A stretch of 64,000 nt of DNA from Alitta virens (Eukaryota > Annelida > Polychaeta > Phyllodocida > Nereididae), in assembly GCA_932294295.1 (NCBI GenBank), contig OW028579.1, positions 2,857,285 through 2,921,284 on the forward strand. The letters are read 5' to 3'. Numbering within the stretch: position 1 is the first letter of the stretch; each line of letters starts with the position of its first letter. The position numbers and the translations under genes are program-made. Under the pieces are notes generated by a model. The model was not told the DNA's origin and ran no database searches. It saw nothing but the letters and a program-made list of their open reading frames with translations. Positions 56,101-64,000 of the stretch are shown here, one piece after another.

Positions 56101-59100
56101 ACAAGGGATTAGAAATCTTACTGACCCATGCTGCATGCGAAGATCCAAACATACCACCGCCTGCACTTCTGAAACCTTTGCCTTTGAAACTAGACCTGGT
56201 TGATCTCTCTATGCCTCCCATCAGTTCTAACTTGACCATGACAATCAGTGGAATAAATGTTGAAAGGTGCATCGAAACTTACTTCCATAACTATCACGGC
56301 CATGTCAGAAAAGTCATCCTGCCGGAATACCGACACGTTGTCCAGTTTGACCAAATGAGTCAGTTGCACAATCTCAAGCCAGATGTTGTTCACATACCTG
56401 GGACAGTGCCAATCCATTACTTGTTCAGGGTGATCAACACTTTATCACGTCATGAGAAGCACACTGGTATCATTGCTGATGTTCTCGATGTAGATTCATT
56501 TGCGGCGTTGTATCCACCTGAGACAGCTTTCATCCAGCAAGTGTTGGAAAGAACAGATCATATAAATATGAAAGTATACTTCAAGGAGATAACTGGTGAT
56601 TGTCCAGAAGAGTTTGAAAACATTATGGAAGCCATGGCTATCAGAGGAACCGAATTATTAAAGAAGTGTTTGGAATCAAAGTTTTATATCTCCGACGTAC
56701 ACAGAAAAGACCACCGACAAATCATCTTTTACTTGCAATCTGAAAGCTCAGAGTTAACCGCGGATGAGGATACATTGCCAGAATCATCAAGACAAGAGGA
56801 AAAGACCTGCTTTTACCTCAAACATGAGTTGACAAAGATTTTCTTCAGCAACAACAGAAGTAAAGTCTTCAAAGAATACCCCAAGAAACAACAACTTTTG
56901 AGGAGTAACATGATGAGAAGTTACGAGGGTGCTTTGAATTTGCTTAGAAGATGCAATTTGGCTGACATGGTCACTTGTCTTGACCTTCGCTTTGATGAAC
57001 TTACTCTGGAAATTCCTGACGTTCAGTTGGAAGATATGGATGTTGATGATGATACCATGATCCAGATTCCGGAAGAAATGCGCGGAACATCTTACTTGAG
57101 TATTTCAGACAGCAGGAGTGCATCACTAGCTTCAGTTTTTAAAGACATTGCAACCAACATAAAGGTTACAGTGGCTATTGAAGAAATCATCATCCCTCCT
57201 GTGAGTCATATACAAGATCTAGCAGATGCGATGTCATCACCTTTACTGAAGCAATGCAAGAATGTTTACATTCCTGGTGAAACTGCTTTTGTTGACCTAC
57301 TCCTCATCTTACGTACTCTCCCAAGAGAAGAATACCCAATTACTCTACATGTCCAACATCTCAGGCTTACCATGTTGATAGGAACTTTATCATCAAGGGA
57401 TTTTGAATGTCCTCCAGGTGTCAAGATAATTGTGTACTATTATAAGGTTGACTACACTTTCTTGCAAATCCCAGTTGAGAAAGTTGCTGGAATATACGAA
57501 ATTCTGCTAAGGTAATACTTTTTATGCTCGAATGACTTTCAAGGAACTAGGTACGTCTGCAAATATGATGAAGTTTTTCTTCACCAAATTTGTAGTTGTA
57601 CCCAGTTCACAAACTATTACTTGGTGTGTAATTTCACATTAACAATGCATAGCCAAAGTGAGGATTTCCACAAACAGTACTAATTAAAGTTGTCTTTTCA
57701 AACACTGTTCTGTCTTTGACTTTGCCTGCTGCAAAATCTGCAGGAAGTAATACAGTAATACAGTAATACAGTAATACAGTAATACACTGTATGCAATAAT
57801 GTGACCTCAATAGAAGATGTTCATAAAACAAGGATCCATTGTCTACTGCAAGTTTACTTACTATATCTTCCTCTCAAAATCCTGTTCAGATTCTCTTCAC
57901 GTCATTTGCTTGAGCTCATCCAAGACAACTGCAAAGGCTTCATGGCTAACCCTGATGACAGACTCCTGCCATTCAACTGCTGTGGATCTTACATGGCATG
58001 CCATACTCTCATGGTCTACTTCCAAGAAGCTCTCAGTGAGGACATGATTCAGGATGAACAGAGCATTCTGAAGTTCTCTTCAGAAGTCTTCAAGTTTAGG
58101 TATCATGCATCTAAATTTGTTTGATGACTTACATGTAAAAATATTGCAAAACAACAATCACGCCAGAAACCAAACAGCAGTGTTTCTCTGCATTTATCCT
58201 ACAACCTAGATATTATAATACAAATTTATTTATATGACAAAAGATTACATCAAGTATTGGATCTAATGCCAAAGAGAAAAGGAAAGATAATGAAAAATAT
58301 ATCTTGGGCATAAAACATCTTTAATAGCAAGTAACTTACGTTGTTAGTTTATCTGATGTTAACAATACTAAAAAATGTTTTTCTTTTTTTTTTGGTGACA
58401 AATCAGATACATCACTGCAGCAACAGGACCACAAAAGTTCCGGTTAGCTTTTAAACCTTCTCAAAACAGCGAAGAGAGGCAAACGCTTACACCAAATTTC
58501 TATCGACCAGTGTTAATGGAAAACAGGACTCTGCTGACAAAATGGAGACAAGGGAAATTGAGAGATGTCGTTGTTGCAATCTTTGGACTTGGGATCAATG
58601 CATATCATCCAGAATTCTTCAGTAAGCCACCAAGGTGTGTAAAGCGCATCACTTTGTAGCAAAAATTATGGGTTTAGTGCAGTATAGCGGACCCAAATTT
58701 ATGCCTATATTTGGCATCCATTAAATACGAAAATAATCACTATTTTTGACCAAATTTCGTGCTATTACACAATAAGAATAACATTTTTTATAGAGAAGCA
58801 GGGGTTTGGGGGCAGCAGCTCCCGAGAAAAACAAAATGTAAACAATAATAAGCTGCGTTCTTGCCTTGAAGCCGCCGTTTGTTTGTGACGTCACATATTG
58901 AATTCAAGCATTTGACGTCATTGGCCTGCAATGAGACTCGCTAAATATGTTCGTAAATTTGGGTCCGCTATACTGCACTTTTTCCAAAATTATTATCCTT
59001 ATCACGTTGATAGCACTGTTCGAAAGGAAGAGTGAAATTTAAACTACACTCACTATATAATCGTTTTAGCACATTGAAACAATTGTCTAAGTACTGCAAT

Positions 59101-62100
59101 TTACTTTTAAAGACACATTGTAACAGATATAGCAGACCCACTGTTTCATTTTTTTTGACAAAATGTTGCAGAAGTCCACCAATAGACCCTCTTCATGAGC
59201 AATGAGCATAGTTTAGCATACCCAGGCAAGAAAAAGTATTAAAGAGATCGTGATTTGTTGTCATTTTAGCCGAGATAACATTGGAAACTTCGGGGATAAA
59301 ATAGCAGGACTTGCTTACAATGCTGTTCCTGAGGATTGCCACCAGGCATTCATTGATGATGACTGCACAATTGGCACAGTTGCAGCTGCACTAGTGGCAG
59401 GAAGTACCTGTGGAGCTGCACCTTTTAGCAAAGTAGTCTCCATAAAGGTGGGGAGGTCATCTGGGCATTGTCGACCAGATTGGATGATAGCAGGTAAAGG
59501 GGCGTTCACACTGTCACAAGTGGGCATGGTGAGCCTGGATGACGACAAATTGTTAATCATACTTATCCTTTTTCATACATAATTCTCTCGCCGAGCGTTG
59601 TGCGGATACTCCTGCTAATCCGAAGAACCTTTCAGATCACTATTGGATATCCATGGAGAGGGCAAAAATTTTAAAACATGTTTAAAAAATGGCGGATATG
59701 TCTACAAGTCAAATCCTTAACCTTTTTACGGGAATCACATGGGGAGTCCAAGGCTGTCCTAGTGTCCTTCCGTGTATACTCGCCATCCCCTCTTGTACAG
59801 CTTGTGGAAGCCTCGCAAATTTATACGTGATTATCAGAGCCACGACTGAGCACGTATAGTCCCTTTTTGACGTCCATGGTCACACATCTCTCTTACTCGT
59901 GATAATCTGGACTAGGCTTAAAGGCTTTACATGCAGATATATTGCATTATACTGGGTCACAACTACTTGAATGATGAAAGTCTATGGAATTTATATTTTC
60001 TAAATCAACACAATATGATTGGTCTTACAAGACTACATGTTATTAATATTTTCCAAAAAATCATAAAGCATAGCAATAGTTTTATGGCTATGTTACTTTT
60101 CACAATTATGTTGCAATATATATTTCATCACAGTCTTGGTTAATGTTACCATTAAAACCATACCATACAGTGTAATTAAGACTTAAATTTTGACTAGATG
60201 CTATTACAAACACCCTTCTATTGCATAAATATTGTCATATTGATTGGCCTTAGTATTTTTAACTGCATGAACGCCCTAATAAATCAACTGGATTTCCAGA
60301 TTCAGTTTCTGTGGTTTTTTGTAGGCTTGAAGTACCTTATTGAACAAGAGAAGAATGGTCTTCTACCACAAAGTGACGTTGTTTTCATTCCCGTCACATT
60401 TGGATCATTTGATTTTGATATGTACAACATGGTGAACCAGTTGACCACATCAGGAAAGATCATTGTCTGTGCTTCTGGAAGATCATCTGTTCTGGATTCT
60501 GAGCTCATTTCCTATCCTGGATGTTATGGAGATGTCCTATGCATCGGTAAGCCATTAAGTTCAGAAATACAAGATTCCTTTTTTTGCAAGCTCTTACATT
60601 AGATAATCATCAGTACCAAACCTTGATGTTCACACTGAATGATTATTTAGGAGAATGTTAGTGGTTGATGATGTAATGAGCATTAAATTAGACCATAATA
60701 CCATGTCTATCTTTTTTTCCCCAAGATTCTTGTAAAAAGACAATGTTTCTGACTTCTGAGATTTCATTTCTGGGGCACGAGAAACGTAACATACAGTACT
60801 ATTCTGGTTAATCTTCTGCTTATTTTTTCCAAAAGTAGTTCATGCTTCCAGACAGAACCTACCCTAAAATATCATATAGCAAAATTACAAAGCAAACCAT
60901 CCGAAAACTAATAGCTTTAGCTTTAGGTGTTCCAGAAGTAGGTGATATTCCTCTGTTCCAGATCCTTTTTCTTCTGTATAGTTCGCGACTGAATTTTGAG
61001 TATAAATTATACAATAGTGGATTTTCACGGAAGGTTCTCTATATTTCCACCAGGTGGCTATGACAGAATAATGCAATTCTATTGGCTGAAAAAGTACCCC
61101 TCCTTGGCTGTGATTGGCTGTAGCAAAGTGCATCCTAGCAGCAGTAATTTTAGTGCATTTAAATGTATATTTGACACCTTATCATACAGTTGATATTTGT
61201 TATTTTTCTGAGAATGTTGTATTTATTGAATAAGTCAGTGATTATCTTCTATGTCTGAAAAGCAAAATGAGTAATAGGAGGAGAGGAAGGACTTATGTCT
61301 TGCTGAACTCAGGGCTGCTCAGTGAAGACTCTATTATGTGCAATATATACATAAGGTAATGCAAGATACTTATTCTAGGCAGCCACCAGAACAACGGAGA
61401 ACCCTCACCCTTCACAGGAAAAGGTCGAGAAACTGACCTCTTGGCTTTAGGAGAAGTTCCCTGTGGTGGTGATCTCAATGACCAATGGGGCACAGCCATT
61501 GCAGCAGCTCATGTCACAGGGGTAGTGGCTTATATTCTGGGTTACGCCGAGACAGTAGGTAAGGTTTCACGAAAAATGCTGGAAATAAATACTCTAGAAG
61601 TTTCTGTTTACTGACAGCACACACACAAAGAAAAGGTCATAATCAATACAGCACACAAACTTGTAAGCTACTGGTCAAAGAAGGTTTTTGTCACAATAAT
61701 CCAATTAGTTGCCAGCAGCACCATTCATAAGACAATGATAGACAGTGGTTTCAGGCTAATATTGCCTATCAACTGATCAACTTCATTGGAATAAACTGAG
61801 CTAAGGAATCAAATGTCAGCACCAGAATCCTTATATAGTTTTACTTAAAAGGCAAATTAATTCAATTTAACTGTTGTAACATTTTATACTCCGAAGAATA
61901 CAGGTTTGGGACCTGGTAACCTAAGAGCATATCAGGCTGATCCAGTGGGGCATATAAATGACATGTACTTGCTTTTCTATAACACAGGTGGACCTAGCTT
62001 ACGTCAGGTCATTTCCAATAACAGTGTCATGAGGGAAATTCTTCGCAGGATGTGCAGCAAACCAGGCCAACATGACGAAAAGAGTGGATACGGAATTCTG

Positions 62101-63011
62101 AACCCAGGCCAGGTCAATTGAAACAATATCTCAAATTATGTAACAGAGTATCCAAAATTCATATTGTTCATATGAAGCAACATCTAATTATGGATATATG
62201 ATTTTGCTCTCCATACTTGTATGCTTTCACATATATTGTACCTATCATAACTTGCTGTCAATATATTGTACCTATCATAACTTGCTGTCAATATATTGTA
62301 CCTATCATAACTTGCTGTCAATATATTGTACCTATCATAACTTGCTGTCAATATATTGTACCTATCATAACTTGCTGTCAATATATTGTACCTATCATAA
62401 CTTGCTGTCAATATATTGTACCTATCATAACTTGCTGTCAATATATTGTACCTATCATAACTTTTTCTTGCTAGTCAGGCTGACCAATGGTGACAGGGAC
62501 CTTTAAGATGGGATGCAGTGCCTGCCAACACTAAGCTTACTCTTGGTCAGTGCTTCTGCATGAGCCCTCTTGTGCTCGAGTGGACACTGGTCAGGGCCTT
62601 GACCTGCAATGTGGTCTCGGCTCTGAGGGAGTAGTGCCGTATTATGAACTTTCAATGTACATGCATTTCTTCCTTCAGATCTTGCGACATGGAGACGACT
62701 TCTTCAGACAGATGGTTAGTGAGCTGACGGAAGAGTACAGTGCCATCATAGCTCGTCGTCAAAGTGTCATATCACAGCAACAAGTCAATATGGTCCATGG
62801 AAATGAAGATACCTCAAGGAGGAGGAGGATTTCTGTCACAAGGCCCCCTACGAATGAGAAACTCCACGAAGCTCTTCTTACGAGACGTATGGTGTCTGTT
62901 GAGGTCACTCCACAAGATCCGCCGAGCCGATCTGGACGTAACCAAGAGCGAAGACACAGAAGAAGACACTTTAGTGAATGCAGTGCAAGCAGTGGTGTCT
63001 CTGACACCTAA
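50180..63011 (+). CDS. Double pseudo-subtilase (two inactive S8-fold domains) with central repeat region
   Basis: Predicted 1442 aa from 13 exons: 50180-50353, 50969-51401, 53847-54119, 54769-54921, 55452-55649, 55936-57511, 57890-58099, 58407-58634, 59270-59493, 60325-60546, 61379-61558, 61988-62112, 62679-63011; all GT-AG, frame continuous to TAA. N-terminus MGNVLS fits N-myristoylation. Subtilase-like domain 1 (about 60-410): Asp motif IAILDTGVD kept (D106) and oxyanion Asn (CASN, N256) kept, but the His motif reads GRGTFLA (His to Arg146) and the Ser motif SGAFVAVPYCAG (Ser to Phe324). Domain 2 (about 1050-1345): VVVAIFGLGIN (Asp to Gly1066), CTIGTVAAALVAG (His to Ile1116), CASGR (Asn to Gly1208), GTAIAAAHVTG (Ser to Ala1270). 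Both are predicted proteolytically dead. The 600-residue middle is unfamiliar and internally repeated. The C-terminus is basic (RRRRISV, RRHRRRHF). No signal peptide or membrane segment, so probably cytosolic. Function unknown. Confidence 0.85.
50580..50640 (-). mobile_element. tRNA-derived SINE family 1 fragment
   Basis: Short remnant of the body (GTGCACCTGATGGGCTAATA, ACAGGCAGGGAC) without head, in intron 1 of the pseudo-subtilase gene. Confidence 0.6.
50770..50950 (+). mobile_element. tRNA-derived SINE, family 1, beside the exon 2 acceptor
   Basis: The only clear plus-strand copy: A box GATCTAGCTCAGTGGTAGCA, deletion across the B box, then body, GACGTAAAGCCCTAATCCAC and a (CCA)n tail. Perfect 14-bp duplication ACAATTGCCATTCA at 50756-50769 and 50951-50964. 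The right duplication ends 4 bp before the AG acceptor (50967-50968) of pseudo-subtilase exon 2. Confidence 0.95.
51749..52350. repeat. Four-unit approx. 150-bp tandem repeat, pseudo-subtilase intron 2
   Basis: Units start (CAGGCTTTTATG) at 51749, 51894, 52049 and 52208. Length differences (145, 155, 159) come from a short (AT)n inside each unit after TTTAGCATAT. Units are highly similar. A 169-codon plus frame across three units (51903-52412) is repeat-driven. Confidence 0.93.
53501..53811. mobile_element. MITE, GTGCAGTATAGCGGACCC family, copy 1
   Basis: 311 bp with inverted ends GTGCAGTATAGCGGACCCA and GGTCCGCTACACTGCAC. Located immediately before exon 3 of the pseudo-subtilase gene. The partner at 58677-58978 is in the opposite orientation. 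Confidence 0.88.
54356..54655. mobile_element. Palindromic MITE (CTCCAGA family) split by a SINE
   Basis: The left arm (AGAAACTAAACTCTAGATGATG in part) is separated by a SINE from the rest (ACTCCAGATGATGTCATGTG ... ACATGACGTCCTCTGGAGTT). Same family as the copies around the lectin receptors 30-40 kb away. Confidence 0.8.
54399..54525 (-). mobile_element. tRNA-derived SINE, family 1 (5'-truncated)
   Basis: Target-site duplication AACTC(T/C)AGATGATG at 54385-54398 and 54526-54539, inside a MITE arm. The tail is (TG)n on this strand. The head is cut at CTTGACCGGGAA. Confidence 0.93.
58677..58978. mobile_element. MITE, GTGCAGTATAGCGGACCC family, copy 2
   Basis: 302 bp with near-perfect ends GTGCAGTATAGCGGACCCAA and TTGGGTCCGCTATACTGCAC; contains two TGACGTCA-like words. 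It sits in the intron after exon 8 of the pseudo-subtilase gene, inverted relative to copy 1. Confidence 0.9.
62231..62462. repeat. 30-bp VNTR, about eight units, last pseudo-subtilase intron
   Basis: Nearly identical head-to-tail units (ATATATTGTACCTATCATAA + CTTGCTGTCA). The period is a multiple of three, so two plus frames and one minus frame stay open; these are artefacts. Near-zero divergence implies recent, likely polymorphic, expansion. Confidence 0.97.
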
Positions 63012-63172
63012 CCATATGAACAGAATGGCACTAGACTTTACTATGAGTCAAAACATTTTACTAAGAATCAAAACATTTTACTAAGAATTAGAGTCCAAAC
63101 ATTTTATTAAGAATACAGAAAAGTTCTATCATGTACCTAAAACTATCAACAGTAAACAATCCAATAAAATAT

Positions 63173-63200
63173 GTTGAGTTTGTGAATGCGAATCAATAAA
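63173..63200 (+). terminator. Candidate poly(A) signals for the pseudo-subtilase gene
   Basis: AATAAA at 63173-63178 and again at 63195-63200, 160-190 bp after the stop. A short (AAACATTTTACTAAGAATCA-type) triplicated motif precedes them at 63048-63115. Convergent with the fucosyltransferase gene, whose stop is at 63385. Confidence 0.6.
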
Positions 63201-63384
63201 TGGAGTTAATTAACATGTGTACGTGAGTAAATTTCAATAAATGGCGTTAAACAACAGCTGTACTTGAGTACATGTCCTAACTACAGACAGATCTATGACC
63301 AGATTCGTAAACGGCACATTTCCATCAATTTTTTCATTGGAAATATAATCACATGGACTTCATGCGTAGATAATTATTGGTATA

Positions 63385-64000
63385 TCACGACATAGGTATC
63401 CATTGTTGGGGAAAGTATTCCTCCGCTTTGTAGGATATTCGTTTGTAGAAGTTGGAATTATTTCGAATCCAATCTTTGTAATACACAGTTTGGCCTTTAT
63501 TTAGGAAACCACACCACCAACTGTAAGTTCCAAACGATGTGATGGAATGATTGCAGTTAGCCACAAGTGCCATATCCTCTAATGCACTCATTTTTGCTAC
63601 CGTTTTAGAAATGTATACATTTGTTCGATTTAGGTTAAGAGCAGCCCATGTCGTGTCAGTGGTTGTGACAACAAAAATACATTTTTGGTATCTATTTTCA
63701 TAGTAATCCATTGCACGGGCAAAATAGGATGCATTTGGGGTTCTATAGCCATAATTTTGAAAGTTTTGGTGAGTGATATCACCTCTTCGAATTTGTATTC
63801 CAACAAAGGTCACCTCTTCCCCAGTTGAATTTGATTTGTGAAGAATAGCCCTTAGTACCATTTGAGCTTTTTCAACAATTTCATCCCTAAAGTGAATTTT
63901 ATCTCTTACTTCTTCCCAACATCCTTGGAAATATGCAAATTTTTGCATAAAATGACGGTATATGATGCTGTCATTCAGTAATACTTTAAATGCTTCAACA
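63385..64000 (-). CDS. Alpha-1,2-fucosyltransferase-like (GT11), C-terminal part
   Basis: The open frame runs from the window edge (no start reached; the ATG at 63948 is internal, because the frame stays open upstream to 64000) to TGA at 63385-63387; about 204 residues seen, 3' end of a type II Golgi enzyme. GT11 enzymes move fucose from GDP-fucose to the 2-OH of galactose. The donor-binding motif VGIQIRRGDI is present, followed by ASYFARAMDYYENRYQKCIF and FVVTTTDTTWAA, then the second family block SALEDMALVANCNHSITSFG with TYSWWCGFLNKGQTVYY. These match animal FUT1/FUT2-type proteins, though which paralogue cannot be said. Intact, in a single exon as far as seen. Neighbour gene is convergent with a 370-bp gap. 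Confidence 0.88.
   Translation of the reverse strand, partial: VEAFKVLLNDSIIYRHFMQKFAYFQGCWEEVRDKIHFRDEIVEKAQMVLRAILHKSNSTGEEVTFVGIQIRRGDITHQNFQNYGYRTPNASYFARAMDYYENRYQKCIFVVTTTDTTWAALNLNRTNVYISKTVAKMSALEDMALVANCNHSITSFGTYSWWCGFLNKGQTVYYKDWIRNNSNFYKRISYKAEEYFPQQWIPMS

Noticed and set aside
62184..62506. Open frames of 85-102 codons on both strands
   Set aside because: Produced by a 30-bp repeat whose length is a multiple of three; no start context or splicing evidence.

Overview
This is a stretch of intron-rich, AT-rich eukaryotic nuclear DNA, most likely from a marine invertebrate. The support is spliced, GT-AG animal genes with small exons, SUEL-type (rhamnose-binding-like) lectin domains, CAB39 and SUCLA2 orthologues, and a very dense load of tRNA-derived SINEs, palindromic MITEs and a decayed non-LTR element. 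I cannot fix the phylum from the sequence alone; an echinoderm- or hemichordate-like animal fits best, a mollusc is possible. All gene models were assembled by hand from reading frames, splice signals and phase continuity.

Layout. 1-27 kb: three copies (A 3.5-6.2 kb, B 12.8-15.7 kb, C 19.6-22.5 kb, all minus strand) of a small membrane receptor gene: signal peptide, degenerate SUEL/galactose-binding-lectin-like domain, a second Cys-containing domain (possibly CUB-like), one transmembrane helix, and in B and C a tyrosine-rich cytoplasmic tail. B and C lie in a roughly 6.5-kb tandem segmental duplication; A shares only the ectodomain block with them. 27.7-35.4 kb (minus): complete 11-exon SUCLA2 (454 aa), the mitochondrial ADP-forming succinyl-CoA synthetase beta subunit. 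37.6-41.9 kb (minus): complete 7-coding-exon CAB39/MO25 (337 aa). 44-47 kb: a degraded minus-strand LINE broken by a foldback element and a SINE. 50.2-63.0 kb (plus): a 13-exon gene encoding about 1442 aa with two subtilase-fold domains that have both lost catalytic residues, separated by an unfamiliar, internally repeated central region, and starting with an N-myristoylation-like motif. 63.4-64.0 kb (minus): the 3' end of a GT11 alpha-1,2-fucosyltransferase-like gene, convergent with it and running off the window.

The genes do not form a pathway: SUCLA2 and CAB39 are conserved housekeeping genes, and the lectin receptors and the pseudo-subtilase are lineage-type genes. The most unusual content is the double pseudo-subtilase, followed by the lectin receptor cluster, whose members keep almost the same outside but differ in leader, membrane segment and signalling tail (tail-less A, frameshifted B, full-length C with a duplicated YVDM motif). 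At least five repeat families are resolvable, several with clear target-site duplications and nested insertions.
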